This document shows positions 16,100 through 26,028 of a stretch of 64,000 nucleotides of DNA, piece by piece (the stretch's first letter is position 1; each line of letters opens with the position of its first letter). The notes beneath the pieces were generated by a model. That model saw only the letters and a program-made list of their open reading frames with translations, was not told the origin of the DNA and ran no database searches. Origin of the DNA: Tritrichomonas musculus (taxonomy: Eukaryota; Parabasalia; Tritrichomonadida; Tritrichomonadidae); assembly GCA_039105265.1 (NCBI GenBank), contig JAPFFF010000061.1, forward strand, positions 372,001-436,000. Reading direction: 5' to 3'. A program made the position numbers and the translations under genes.

Positions 16100-19000
16100 T
16101 TAGGATTTGAATAGAGAAAGAGTCGTTTCATTTATTTTTGCTGTGACCACACCAACTATTGATCTTTGAATTTTACACGATAAACCAAAGTCTTCATCCA
16201 AGATCTTTCCGTTATAGAGAATTACGTCACCAATTTGATAGAGATTTGAATCATCAACTGTGAATAGAAAGTCTCCATGAGAAGCAAATTTGATACATCC
16301 ATTTTCAGCATCCACTTCTGTAATCACTCCAACGAACTCTTTATAGGATCCATTGATCACTACACTACAAATACAATCAGTTGAATCGTTAGCAGTGGAA
16401 CTAATGAAGGATCCGTTAACATATTTATATACATGTCCACTCATGAATACAGGCTTTCCTGCAACGAAATCAGATATGTTTTGACCTGCTTCGATAGGAC
16501 AGTAATGAGTGATTGTATTTGAACAATTGGATGTTATTTTACCAGAAACATATAAATTTGAATCAATTGTTGTATTTCTTGCAGAACCAAACATGTGAAA
16601 TGATTGAAATCTATGACCATCAACATATATAAATACTTCGCCAGTATCAGCTGTTTTTGAAGACCTATACATAAAGACAGAATTATATGTAGAATCATAT
16701 CTAAATCTAAATAAAGCAAGAGTATTAGAATCAACAGAACTAAAGAAACTTGCAATATTACTTTCGGTACTATTAATTGATAATGAACCATCATCATTTT
16801 TTGATACATATTTATTCAAGTCAATTGGTTCAGGGATATCTGCTTTCAATGCATACTTTCCATCAGCCACATCCTTGGTCTCATACTTATCTAATTCATA
16901 AGCCAATTCATCTTCATCAACGAACTTCTCATCAGCCTGGGCACTAGTGTAATATGGTGTCAAGTCAACTGGTTCTGGGATATCAGATTTTAATGCAAAA
17001 TTTGTTTTTACGAAATTCATATTTGGAATACAATATTCATCAAAAACTTCAAGCTTGTATGAATAACATACTGATTCTAGATCGACAACATGGTTATCAT
17101 TATATCTGAATGTTCCACCATAATAGAAATAATATATAGAAAAAGTATTTTCACCTTTCTTGTAATGATAATATTCCGAGTCTTCACTATCATACAAATA
17201 TTCTCCTGAAATATCTTCATTATTACAAGAGCCTTTCACAATTAATGATGATTTCTTTAATTTTTTGCATAAATCTCCATCCAAATTTGTAATATTCGTC
17301 CTTTTATCCTCATCATTTGTTGTTCCATTTACGAAGTGGGTAGTGATTGACAATTCTTGAGTTATATTTTCGGTTGATAATATGTCTTCTTTCTTTACAT
17401 ATGATTCTAAAGCAGTACTCAAAGCAGATTCATTAACCAAATTCTCTGGCATTTTTGGGATCTCATTCAGCCAATTTGTTTTATGGTTTTCAATGAGTTT
17501 CTTGATAGCAGCTGCAGACATCAATTGCTTATTCGTTAACGTTTCACCTAAACCTAATTCAGAATTCTCAACTTTGGTTGTATACTTGATTCTTACTGAT
17601 AATGGTTCATGACTTCCCATGGTGATAATCATTAAATATGGATCTTCGAAAGTAATTTCATAAAGTGACCCATTTGATGACTCATTTGATGTGAAACTCT
17701 TATCTTCATTGATGGAATATGTATTTAACTTGATTACTTCACCCTCATTGTCCACTTTAGTTTCAACTTCTAATGTACCTTTCAATGTATCAGTATAATA
17801 TCTGTGACAATATTTCTCATTTGGGATCTCAATGATGGTATCGACATATGTCAATTCTTTAATGATTTCTCTTGATTGATTCACAGATTTGTCTCTAACG
17901 ACTTCATCAATATCTTCTAATTCTATTCCATCATCTTTATCAGCATCTTTGGCAAATGATAGTTTAGAAAGACCTTTAATTCCATCAATAGAGATTTGCA
18001 ATAGATCTCCAGCACCAACTTTCCCAAATGTAAATACAGATGATCCAATGTTAACGAACTTGCCGGCAATGTAATCAAACCAGCTGAATTTAGGTTGCAT
18101 GTCATCAAATTCTTTCTGCAAACGATTACAATATTTCTCCAAAGATGATATGTCGTTAACAGCTATATCAACAACATTCCCTAACGAATTCAATTCAAAG
18201 ATATGTGATTCAATATTCTCTCCAATGACTATTCCAGATGTTTGGATATTGAAGTTTGTCATCAATGTTGTGCAAGATTCAGGTCTAGGTGATACAGAAT
18301 AGTAACCCGTTGAAGCTAGAAACTCAAATGTATTGCCACCTGGGTATTCAATATTTTCATCAATTGGGATGTTGAATTCTGGTGATGCCTTCATGTAAAC
18401 TCTCAAATTATCAGAATCTGTTTCAATGAATGATTCATAACGGTAAGGGATATATTCAAAATAGTTGTCGGTTTTGATCTCATACGTATGCTCATGCTTC
18501 CATGAATATTTGAATCCAATGATGAATTCATAAGTATGTCCATCAAGGGTTAATGTAGCAGAATAGTCTCCACTCTTATCTTCATTGCATCCAAACCATA
18601 CACGCCAGACATCATTGGTTTCATCTGGATCACCCATTCTAGTATTGGAACTATATGTTATCATACCTTTGTCAAGTATCATCTTTAATGGATTCCCGGA
18701 TTCATAATTGATTAGACCCTTCAAAGCAAATATGTTAGCAGCATTCTTCTTGATTGAAATGTATGGAATGTCTCTATTCAAAGATCCATATGAATTCTCT
18801 TTACGCATCTTCAGTGGAATGTTAACGCAATAATTGGTGCCAATCCATTTACCTCCAGATTTAGTAAGCTTGTAATGAGTCCCAAATACGTTATCATGAA
18901 GCTCGAATGTCTGTCCTTCAATGAGTGAATTGAATGAATTGGGATTAAGATTATATCCCCAGTCAGCATAATATAAACCATTTGCAGCATCCAAATTGTA

Positions 19001-19858
19001 ATCCCCGATTGACTTGATTGTATAGAAATCTGGTAAAGGAGACCTATAGAGTTTGAAGCAATTGTCAGCATCAATGAGATTACACTTGAGATTCATTAAT
19101 GTATCGTTACCTCCATCGCTTTGTGAATCTTTAATAATTGCAATTTGATGCATTTTCCCAACGAATTTGATCTTCATGAATCCATCAGTATATAGTTCAA
19201 ATGGGTCGTAGATTGCAGATTTCGACATGTATATTCGAGGTTTTGATTCATTGCTGACGTACTTCAATTGATATTTGGAATCGCTTTGTGAATCTGTGAT
19301 GTATTCAATAATGGGATTTGTGAATCTATTTTGGGTGTCACATGAAATATAAGCATTCTCAATTTCAAGATTCTTTGGAAAGATGATCTCAAAGACTTGT
19401 CCACTTACAGATCCAGAGTAATCAATCTCAAGAATGTTGTATGTTGAACTGTCCTGAGAATCCAAATCACTTAATTTATGGATATTATTTGCATCGATAA
19501 TGAATTCATCACAACCTTCTTCATAAGTCATCACACTTTCAATAGCAGATGGAGGAGCATTCTCTAAAGTTGATATTCTATCTTCATGGTCAGCAAGTTT
19601 GGTCCCATGTGTATCGATAACAGTTCGATGTGATTGAATGTCGTTAGTTATATCTGTCAATGCTTTCCCAAATGTTTCGAAACATTCTTTGACACTTTGA
19701 GGTTCACCATATTCTTCACCAATGAATATTTTACAACTACCATCGATTGTGGCATCACCTTTAACATGAATTGAATCAAATATTCCATCACCACCTTTGC
19801 CAGAACCTCCTATCAAGGCTCCATCTAATGCATTTTGTTTGGTTAATATTGCAGTCAT
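16100..19858 (-). CDS. large fibre-like surface protein, 1,252 aa
   Basis: A very large, mostly beta-strand protein. The N-terminus has a Gly-rich segment (GGSGKGGDG, residues 17-26) and SIHVKGDATIDGS, a pattern seen where phage and virus fibre proteins begin. A short coiled coil follows (about residues 70-105, LADHEDRISTLE). At about 955-1020 there are repeats of (F/Y)AL(K/K)(S/A)DIPEP(V/I)DL..Y, with TSAQADEKF between, typical of tail- or virion-fibre shafts. The C-terminal 200 residues form a compact beta domain (ITSNCSN, VFMSGHVYKYVNGSF, VVGVVTAK). The gene has no transmembrane segment or signal peptide. It is divergent from the 317-aa gene and belongs to block B. A role in attachment to a host cell or to another virion is inferred. 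Alternatively it is a domesticated adhesin. Confidence 0.6.
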   Translation of the reverse strand: MTAILTKQNALDGALIGGSGKGGDGIFDSIHVKGDATIDGSCKIFIGEEYGEPQSVKECFETFGKALTDITNDIQSHRTVIDTHGTKLADHEDRISTLENAPPSAIESVMTYEEGCDEFIIDANNIHKLSDLDSQDSSTYNILEIDYSGSVSGQVFEIIFPKNLEIENAYISCDTQNRFTNPIIEYITDSQSDSKYQLKYVSNESKPRIYMSKSAIYDPFELYTDGFMKIKFVGKMHQIAIIKDSQSDGGNDTLMNLKCNLIDADNCFKLYRSPLPDFYTIKSIGDYNLDAANGLYYADWGYNLNPNSFNSLIEGQTFELHDNVFGTHYKLTKSGGKWIGTNYCVNIPLKMRKENSYGSLNRDIPYISIKKNAANIFALKGLINYESGNPLKMILDKGMITYSSNTRMGDPDETNDVWRVWFGCNEDKSGDYSATLTLDGHTYEFIIGFKYSWKHEHTYEIKTDNYFEYIPYRYESFIETDSDNLRVYMKASPEFNIPIDENIEYPGGNTFEFLASTGYYSVSPRPESCTTLMTNFNIQTSGIVIGENIESHIFELNSLGNVVDIAVNDISSLEKYCNRLQKEFDDMQPKFSWFDYIAGKFVNIGSSVFTFGKVGAGDLLQISIDGIKGLSKLSFAKDADKDDGIELEDIDEVVRDKSVNQSREIIKELTYVDTIIEIPNEKYCHRYYTDTLKGTLEVETKVDNEGEVIKLNTYSINEDKSFTSNESSNGSLYEITFEDPYLMIITMGSHEPLSVRIKYTTKVENSELGLGETLTNKQLMSAAAIKKLIENHKTNWLNEIPKMPENLVNESALSTALESYVKKEDILSTENITQELSITTHFVNGTTNDEDKRTNITNLDGDLCKKLKKSSLIVKGSCNNEDISGEYLYDSEDSEYYHYKKGENTFSIYYFYYGGTFRYNDNHVVDLESVCYSYKLEVFDEYCIPNMNFVKTNFALKSDIPEPVDLTPYYTSAQADEKFVDEDELAYELDKYETKDVADGKYALKADIPEPIDLNKYVSKNDDGSLSINSTESNIASFFSSVDSNTLALFRFRYDSTYNSVFMYRSSKTADTGEVFIYVDGHRFQSFHMFGSARNTTIDSNLYVSGKITSNCSNTITHYCPIEAGQNISDFVAGKPVFMSGHVYKYVNGSFISSTANDSTDCICSVVINGSYKEFVGVITEVDAENGCIKFASHGDFLFTVDDSNLYQIGDVILYNGKILDEDFGLSCKIQRSIVGVVTAKINETTLSLFKS

Positions 19859-19918
19859 TTATCTTAATGTTAAACTATTTTGCACTATACATCTCAATTA
19901 ATTTTATGTTAATCCAAA

Positions 19919-20872
19919 ATGAGTGGTTTATTTGGAGGAAGACATCCACCAGGTGCAGGTTCAAACAGACGAAATCCATCTGGAACAAACAATAATCCAT
20001 ACAGCTTCCAATCATCAAACAATAATGGGTTCAAATTCCCATCTAACAACAACTCCCAACCATCAAACAATAACAATAACAATAATTATTTCAATTTAGA
20101 TGAATTTTATGATCCTTCAATGGATTTCAATAAAAATATGGTTAATACCAAAACAATGAGTCAGAATGGAAATCAATTACAAGCTACATTAACAGAGCCA
20201 AATCAGAATGCATTACAAGTTATTGAACATAATAGTGATAACAATAAAGTAGTTGCATTAGCACATATTCAAGCCAATGCTAAACATGATGAAGATATTC
20301 TGAAAGATAATCAAAATAATCGTCAATTCCAATTGGCCCAAACTGCTAACAACAACTATCCTCAAAATCTTCAAGCATATACAAATCACCAGAATGCAAT
20401 GCATAAAAATGAAATGGAAAAATATAAGAAAAGATCAACTACGATTGCAAGTTTAGATAACTCAGCTTATCTTGAAAGTGTTCACAATTACTTTAAGCAA
20501 ATGTGTTTGAATCAAGGTATTGAGCTAGATAATCCTCATTTGATGCTCACTAGTGGTCATACAGGATTGTTTACAGAGCCAGAATTAAATGCCCATTGTT
20601 ACAAGAGATCAATGATATTTTCTGGTGTTGCCTCATATGATCACGAAGATTCGAAAGTAACAATATATTATATTGATGGCCATAGACCTGATGTCATCAA
20701 ATTAGGGAAAGGCTATTATCCATCATTCTCAAAATGCCGAAATTATAAAGATATACTTTTAGTTAGATTTGGAATAGACCCATTGGTCAAGAAACCTGGT
20801 AAAATTGAAATTTGTTCAGAATGGAAATGCAGTGATTTGATTCCATGCGACATTCCATGCAACATTGTATGA
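19919..20872 (+). CDS. Asn-rich protein with conserved-looking C-terminal domain, 317 aa
   Basis: Residues 1-55 are Gly/Asn/Ser low complexity (runs of N). Residues 60-165 are polar and Gln/Asn-rich. The C-terminal 150 residues look folded, with YLESVHNYFKQMC, a strand-rich part (SKVTIYYIDGHRPDVIKLGKGYYPSF) and a CSEWKCSDLIPCDIPC cluster of four cysteines at the end, possibly metal-binding or disulfide-linked. No family is recognised and no copy exists in block E. It shares a 60-bp divergent control region with the fibre-like gene, suggesting joint expression and perhaps a fibre partner. Confidence 0.5.
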   Translation: MSGLFGGRHPPGAGSNRRNPSGTNNNPYSFQSSNNNGFKFPSNNNSQPSNNNNNNNYFNLDEFYDPSMDFNKNMVNTKTMSQNGNQLQATLTEPNQNALQVIEHNSDNNKVVALAHIQANAKHDEDILKDNQNNRQFQLAQTANNNYPQNLQAYTNHQNAMHKNEMEKYKKRSTTIASLDNSAYLESVHNYFKQMCLNQGIELDNPHLMLTSGHTGLFTEPELNAHCYKRSMIFSGVASYDHEDSKVTIYYIDGHRPDVIKLGKGYYPSFSKCRNYKDILLVRFGIDPLVKKPGKIEICSEWKCSDLIPCDIPCNIV

Positions 20873-20993
20873 GTACATGTTTATCCAGCATTGATGTTAT
20901 GAAAGAAATTTGTTCAAATAGATGCAAGGGTTTCATAAATGAAATATTTTGATTTAAGAATCGGTTATCATTATTTTTAATGTCGACACAAAG

Positions 20994-22166
20994 ATGTCAG
21001 ATGAGCAACCAGTAATTGAAGGAGGTGAACGTCAACCAGAATTACCCCCACCACCAGAAGAAGAAGGTGAACGTCCATGGCGTTGGCAATTCAATCATGA
21101 TCCATTCAATGCATTCGAAGCCGGTGTAAAAATTAAAAGTAGGCCAACACATAAAGCTAAGATACCCATTGGATTCAATTATACTCCTGAAGAAGTTAAT
21201 AATTATACACTTAAGAACCTAGTTAGCAGTAAGATGGCACGTGATATTGTTAGATCCACTAAATTCATGCCAGGTGCATTTGAGATTTGGAATGCAAATC
21301 CAAAAGGTGGAAACCATAAATATAGAGGTGGAGCAGAAGATCTCGATGGAGACAAAATATCAGAATTTGTTGTTAGACGTGATGGTAAAATTGTTGCTGT
21401 TAATGGATATACAACTAAGAATTCTGATGCAGTCTTCAAGAATTTGTATTACTCTGGTCATGATACAAAAGACAAACGTAAAGCACAAAGCTTTAAAGAT
21501 TGGATCTATAATGATTACTATGGACCTGTATATAATGATGACTATTCAGAGGTTACTAGATGGGCTCATCATGATCCAGTAATACATAAAGTATGGAGTA
21601 AGAGAATGAATATTCATGCACCATCAAAATCATTATCATCATATCAAGCATTTGCACGTTACATTGTTGCCCCAGCATGCAAACAAGCATTTCTTGAACT
21701 CGGTGGAGGTACTGAAGAAGGTGCCAAATTTGCTCGTAAAGTTGCTGTAGAAGTAAGTCAAAGTAAAGCATTTGAAGCATCACTTGCAGCAGCAATGTAT
21801 GCCGCATTAGTTAAAGATCCATGTTTGTCTCAGATGCAAGATCTTAAAGAAAGACAGAATGAATTCGTTGTATTGAAACAACAATATGAACCAACTTACC
21901 ACATTGATTTCGAATCTGATAATGTTGCAGAAACCCCAGAATATAAAGCATTTGAGAAATGGCTCTTTGCGAAACCAGCTGTTAAACAAGCTGTTAGAAC
22001 CTATATGCATGATGTATTAACCACTTCCAAAGAAGAATATATTAATACCATTAAAGGTCAAATCATCACATATCTTAATGAACATGTTAAGGGATATAGA
22101 CAAAAATATGATGAAGACTTTGCAGCAGCCAAAGAAGCAGCCAGACAAAGGTATGGATTTGAGTAA
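20994..22166 (+). CDS. virion-type protein with calcium-loop-like motif, 390 aa (homologue at 58588-59883)
   Basis: The N-terminus is acidic and Pro-rich. Residues about 95-140 carry NPKGG..., then DLDGDKISEFVVRR (about 116-129) and AVNGYTTK. The block E protein has NPNGP..., DINGDGIPDILIL and YINGFTTK at the equivalent place, so the two are homologous. The D-x-D/N-G-D-x-I-x-(E/D) loop is the pattern of EF-hand/dockerin or FG-GAP-type calcium loops. The rest is helical (WAHHDPVIHKVWSKR parallels IWHDEIIQKVYDKL in E). No enzyme signature is seen. It lies just before the ATPase in both blocks, and a structural or assembly role is inferred. Confidence 0.6.
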   Translation: MSDEQPVIEGGERQPELPPPPEEEGERPWRWQFNHDPFNAFEAGVKIKSRPTHKAKIPIGFNYTPEEVNNYTLKNLVSSKMARDIVRSTKFMPGAFEIWNANPKGGNHKYRGGAEDLDGDKISEFVVRRDGKIVAVNGYTTKNSDAVFKNLYYSGHDTKDKRKAQSFKDWIYNDYYGPVYNDDYSEVTRWAHHDPVIHKVWSKRMNIHAPSKSLSSYQAFARYIVAPACKQAFLELGGGTEEGAKFARKVAVEVSQSKAFEASLAAAMYAALVKDPCLSQMQDLKERQNEFVVLKQQYEPTYHIDFESDNVAETPEYKAFEKWLFAKPAVKQAVRTYMHDVLTTSKEEYINTIKGQIITYLNEHVKGYRQKYDEDFAAAKEAARQRYGFE

Positions 22167-22177
22167 ATATATTCTTA

Positions 22178-22993
22178 TTAGCTTACATTTCCATTATTGC
22201 AATCGATTACAATCTTTTGATGTTTATTCATATTTTTGTATCGTTCATACAATTCATCAAATGATATGCTCATAGGAATCTGATGAGTAATGTATCTCAA
22301 CTGCTCTTTTGAATATGTACCAAATACGAATACTGTAGAGACATTTGATTTAATGGTTGTTGATAACGATTTCCAGAACTGGACATTCAAGAAGAATGAT
22401 ATATGGTTATGTCGACATGTAGTCATCAGATTGTTGAAATATGATTTCTCATTTGCAAGTAATTTGTTATTAGCAATATCATCAAATAGTATCAATGTAT
22501 GCAACATTGGTTCACGAAAATCATTAACTTTCAATGCTCTGAATATCTCGATTCGTTGTTCATCAATGATTTTGTCTTCAAGGTGTTCCTTACGTATTGT
22601 GTAATACAGTTGCTTATAATTCAACAAAGCATTAACGTATTCTTCAGCATTCTCTTGAGAAACATATGCTATTGGTATTTCAATGAGTTCCCTTAATGAC
22701 TCAAATGTAACATCTTTCTATTCACCTGTTTTGGATACATATATGAGAAGATGTGCTGCATTTGGAATTGACGCTATTTTAATGATTTCTTCAATTACTG
22801 ATAACGTCTTTCCCGAACCTTGTTTGCCAACGAATATATTCACAGAATTATAGTAAATATTGATGTCTTTGTGGATCTTTCTGATCAATGCATTCGTGAT
22901 CTGTTTCTTGTTCTTATTCAGACAATCTCTAACCATATCATGAACGTAATCAAAAGAGTCTGATGAATCCGAGTCAAACCTTTGTTTAAACAT
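22178..22993 (-). pseudogene. packaging ATPase, lineage 2, interrupted by one in-frame stop
   Basis: The first part (22993-22718) ends after VSKTGE with a TAG. The same frame continues without further damage to 22178. Walker A GKQGSGKT lies at residues 56-63. Walker B-like LILFDDIANNKLL and a TTCRHNHISFFLNVQ segment, equivalent to the sensor region, lie in the second part. The block E copy (59912-60745) aligns across the break with no stop. Apart from this codon the gene is complete. A recent nonsense mutation or a sequence error are both possible; TAG is an ordinary stop elsewhere in the window, so recoding is unlikely. The coding strand is opposite to the E copy relative to neighbouring genes. 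Confidence 0.85.
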
Positions 22994-23442
22994 TTACAAC
23001 CAATTAAAATGGTTCGATTTAGAGGTTAATTTACGTTGGACCGAATTCGGGCTAGCATAGAATATCTTCAAATTTGGTTCATTTTAGAAGGTCTCGAGAA
23101 AGTGGTCGGATTTAACCATCATCGAAATCATCAATGAAAATGGGTGTGCGCGATTTCATGCGGACCTCAAAACCTAATGAAAATGGATCCAAAAATAGGT
23201 GTGGACGAAATTGTCCGGACCGAAAATCCTAATGAAAACACGAGTGGACGAAATCGTCCGGTCATCAAAAACCTTCAAAAATACATCAAATTCATCGTTC
23301 CAGGTATGATGCATGAATTCATGCACCTTCAATTTTCCTCTATTTTCTTGTATCACCGAATTCGGAGAGGCATGATCTGGTCACTAAAATACATCAAATT
23401 CATCGTTCCATATAGGGTGTACACAATTGCACATCCTTCAAT
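22994..23442. repeat. hairpin-module array with a 25-bp direct repeat
   Basis: Five short hairpin-capable blocks of similar layout occur: the 44-bp repeat at 23123-23166, GTGGACGAAATTGTCC near 23202, GTGGACGAAATCGTCC near 23243, TGCATGAATTCATGCA near 23311, and TGTACACAATTGCACA near 23419. AAAATACATCAAATTCATCG precedes the last two. The stems differ in sequence but mostly keep pairing. No gene is supported; a reading frame across it is fortuitous. Confidence 0.6.
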
Positions 23443-23814
23443 TTAACCATTATTGATAGCCTTAACAATCTCGTTAATGGCATTCTTAATAGCAACTATA
23501 TCAGCCTTAATACTCTCAATACTTTGTGAATGTTCAGCAATTTCGTTATTGATATCATTGATTTCTTCATGATGTATCGTTTGGTCTTGATCATTTACCG
23601 TTTCATCTACCTGTTTCTTGACAGCTTTCTTCAAACACAACACCCCTTTGATTTTCGTTATACGATATCCCTCAATGTAATACATCTTATTAAGTTTATG
23701 AGTTGTAATCTTATCAATCTCGTCTTTATTTTTAGCATACCATAAATTGAATTCATCTGGAGTGTTAAATGTTTTCAAGTATTCTTTAATAGGTCCAATC
23801 ACTTTTACTTCCAT
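23443..23814 (-). CDS. conserved coiled-coil protein, lineage 2, 123 aa
   Basis: Homologous to the 147-aa protein of block E (60751-61194). The first 60 residues are strongly conserved (ME(V/I)K(V/I)I.PIK.Y, FNTP(D/E)EFN, THKLNKMY(Y/F)IEGYRITKIKGVL.LKK). The C-terminus is a heptad-rich coiled coil of different length (HSQSIESIKADIVAIKNAINEIVK). It probably forms a homotrimer or similar stalk with a small N-terminal head. A loose resemblance between EGYRITKIKGVL and EGKYIVRPRK of the block A 207-aa protein hints that these fill the same slot. Function unknown; the gene sits between ATPase and amphipathic protein in both lineage 2 blocks. Confidence 0.6.
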   Translation of the reverse strand: MEVKVIGPIKEYLKTFNTPDEFNLWYAKNKDEIDKITTHKLNKMYYIEGYRITKIKGVLCLKKAVKKQVDETVNDQDQTIHHEEINDINNEIAEHSQSIESIKADIVAIKNAINEIVKAINNG

Positions 23815-23868
23815 TTAATGTACATTAAAATAAACAATCACATTTAATCATCAATGAACTCATTTAAG

Positions 23869-24216
23869 TCACTTCAAGATTGGAGTTAGCCTACCTTTAT
23901 TCCCACCAAGAATTGGTCTTTGAATCATTTCCACCTTATTGTTTGAATCATCATTAATCATTGAATCGAAATTTGTGAAATCTATTGGTAAAGGTTTTAG
24001 TTTGGTTGGATTTGTTTTAGGTGGATTTGGTGCAACTTTATTGAGCAAGTAATCGGCTCCATTAGCAATACTATTAACGATTCCACCAACTGTATCACCA
24101 AACATAGGCCCAACTTTTCGTGCTATTTCAATTCCCTTACGAATGTATGGAGATGCTTTCTTTATGAAATTCTTCCCTTTCACCAGCAAGTTCTTAAACC
24201 ATGTCCCAAATGCCAT
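23869..24216 (-). CDS. small amphipathic protein, capsid-associated candidate (lineage 2)
   Basis: About 115 aa from MAFGTWFK, the start matched to MGFGHFFK of the block E copy (61380-61646); an in-frame Met at 24231 also exists. The N-terminal 65 residues are Lys-rich with long amphipathic helices (NFIKKASPYIRKGIEIARK, VGGIVNSIANGADYLLNKVAPN). The C-terminus is Pro/Asn-rich with ILGGNKGR. Placement immediately divergent from the MCP and composition recall membrane-active minor proteins such as adenovirus pVI. The LGG motif could be a protease site by analogy with adenovirus, but no protease gene is seen here. Confidence 0.5.
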   Translation of the reverse strand: MAFGTWFKNLLVKGKNFIKKASPYIRKGIEIARKVGPMFGDTVGGIVNSIANGADYLLNKVAPNPPKTNPTKLKPLPIDFTNFDSMINDDSNNKVEMIQRPILGGNKGRLTPILK

Positions 24217-24288
24217 TTTCTTTGGATTCATATTAAAATTCTAAAAATACAACTTCACATGAATCTTTTTTTAATCACAACTCAAAGA

Positions 24289-25980
24289 ATGACATATCAG
24301 AATGCTCAACTCAAGAACACGGGTAATGATGAAGGTGATGTTCTCAAATTCTTCCAATCAAAACTTCGAAACCTCATTGCTCACAATGGTGGAGATCATA
24401 CATTTGGTTGGTTTACTGAGGACGTTGACGACAAAGATGCACCAATGCCAATCGGTACAAAAACAAAAATCAAATGGACTCATCAAGGACACACCATCTC
24501 ACAAATGGAAAAGAATTTCGTTACTGCCAAACTCAATCTCGTTGTCCAACTCAACAAAACACTTAATCTTGAAGGTGATACAGCTAACCTTAACCGTATA
24601 TTCATTGGTTTCAAACATGCAGTAGAACTCTTTAGTGATGCTCGTTTATGGATTGACAACGTAATGCTCAAAGAATACCAGCAAGACGAACTCATCAGAG
24701 AATCATTTGCATACAACTCAATCAAACCAATCGATGCCAAAGAACCAGCCAAACATCGTTACTCATTATGGGAAAACACATCTAGAATGTCTCCATCAGT
24801 GTGTGGTGTTTACGTTCCACTTACTTTATTGGCTGATGGTAATGCTCATCGAATCACATTTGAAGCATCCATTTACTTTACCGATCAACTTGCATTCCAA
24901 GCATGGCAACTCTATCCAAACTCCATCTGTGGTGAAATCGAAGAAGAAATCAAATCATCAACAGAAGCACTCGTATGGCATCAAGTTCAACCATCTGTAG
25001 TCAAAGAAATCGAAGAACTCCTCAACTGCTCCATCATCGAACAAGACGTACCAGCCAACATGACCATCTCCAACAAATTCTCTCAAATTGGATCCCCATC
25101 AACCATCGTCACTGAATACAAATTATCTGATGCCCCTCAAGATGGTTCGAATGATTTGCTAAATGAAGGTTACCAAACACTCCCAGTCCTTGGTGATTCC
25201 TCTAAAGTAATTGCTTACAAGACCGAAGAAGTCATCTTAAACTGCCGTGGAGGTACCATCGTTACCATGAAATCAGATCTTGCCGGATTTGGTGTCAAAC
25301 CTGATTGCCTCAATGGACTCATCCGTGAACTCAATACACCTCTCCTCATTCCATCCCAACAGCTCGTTCGTGAAGGCTTCCAAGGATTAGCCACTGATGC
25401 AGGTCTCGATGTTTCCAAATCAATTGCTCTCTCGAATGCCACCAACATCACAGTCATGTTCCCTAAAAGAACTAATGAAATAACATGCTTCGACAACATC
25501 ATGTACCAGAACGTCCAACTCACCATCAACAACGTCAAATACCCAGACACAGAGTTTGATTCCACTATCGGACCACGATTCTATCAATACCAACTCATCT
25601 CAAACGAATTAGACGGCTCTCTCAGACCATCCCACGAACTTGAAGACTCATGGACAATGTCATTAAATGCCCCAGATGGAACCCGTTACAAGAACACCAT
25701 AAGCGATGCCACTAGCTTCTGCATTAACTTCCAACTCGAACGAACCAACTCTGGATATGTATTCGATGGCGTTGACACAGGCGGAAACACAGTCACAATC
25801 AAATTCAAAGGCCAACCATTATATCGAGGTGCTAACGACACATACTACAACTATGATGCATCCAATCCAAACGTTCACCCTCCTGCACCAGAAATGTGGG
25901 TTTGTACAGACACATACTTCACATGGCAAAGGGGAGCAGTTAAGTACTATGCTAACGGAGTCCCTGATGGCTATTATTAA
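24289..25980 (+). CDS. major capsid protein candidate, lineage 2
   Basis: 563 aa, start at 24289 chosen by match to MTFQNVQLKNSGNDEGD of the partial gene at 63585. Conserved landmarks shared with the two E copies are NDEGDxLxFF, NGGDHTF, LKTK/TKIK near residue 60, GFK.AVE.FS..R..ID, IRESFAYNSI, VCGVYVPL, FTDQLA..(A/S)WQLYPN, GEIEEE(I/V), FG.K.D, MFP(K/R).(T/S)N, FKGQP and PPAPEMW...TYF.W near the C-terminus. It looks all-beta with two repeated halves, the right length for a double-jelly-roll MCP. The DNA is noticeably GC-richer than the E copies, with many C-ending codons, so the lineages have diverged in codon use. TCACAAC just upstream fits a trichomonad initiator. Confidence 0.75.
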   Translation: MTYQNAQLKNTGNDEGDVLKFFQSKLRNLIAHNGGDHTFGWFTEDVDDKDAPMPIGTKTKIKWTHQGHTISQMEKNFVTAKLNLVVQLNKTLNLEGDTANLNRIFIGFKHAVELFSDARLWIDNVMLKEYQQDELIRESFAYNSIKPIDAKEPAKHRYSLWENTSRMSPSVCGVYVPLTLLADGNAHRITFEASIYFTDQLAFQAWQLYPNSICGEIEEEIKSSTEALVWHQVQPSVVKEIEELLNCSIIEQDVPANMTISNKFSQIGSPSTIVTEYKLSDAPQDGSNDLLNEGYQTLPVLGDSSKVIAYKTEEVILNCRGGTIVTMKSDLAGFGVKPDCLNGLIRELNTPLLIPSQQLVREGFQGLATDAGLDVSKSIALSNATNITVMFPKRTNEITCFDNIMYQNVQLTINNVKYPDTEFDSTIGPRFYQYQLISNELDGSLRPSHELEDSWTMSLNAPDGTRYKNTISDATSFCINFQLERTNSGYVFDGVDTGGNTVTIKFKGQPLYRGANDTYYNYDASNPNVHPPAPEMWVCTDTYFTWQRGAVKYYANGVPDGYY

Positions 25981-26028
25981 GAGAGATTCATTCAAAAATA
26001 TCGTTCATGTTAACCTTTATTTTTGCAT

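Noticed and set aside
23144-23446. 100-codon plus-strand frame
   Set aside because: It runs through the hairpin array and has no protein-like composition.
24302-25000. Alternative plus-strand frames within the B MCP
   Set aside because: Overlapping shadow frames caused by the high Thr/Ser/Asn codon content; the MCP frame is supported by homology to E.
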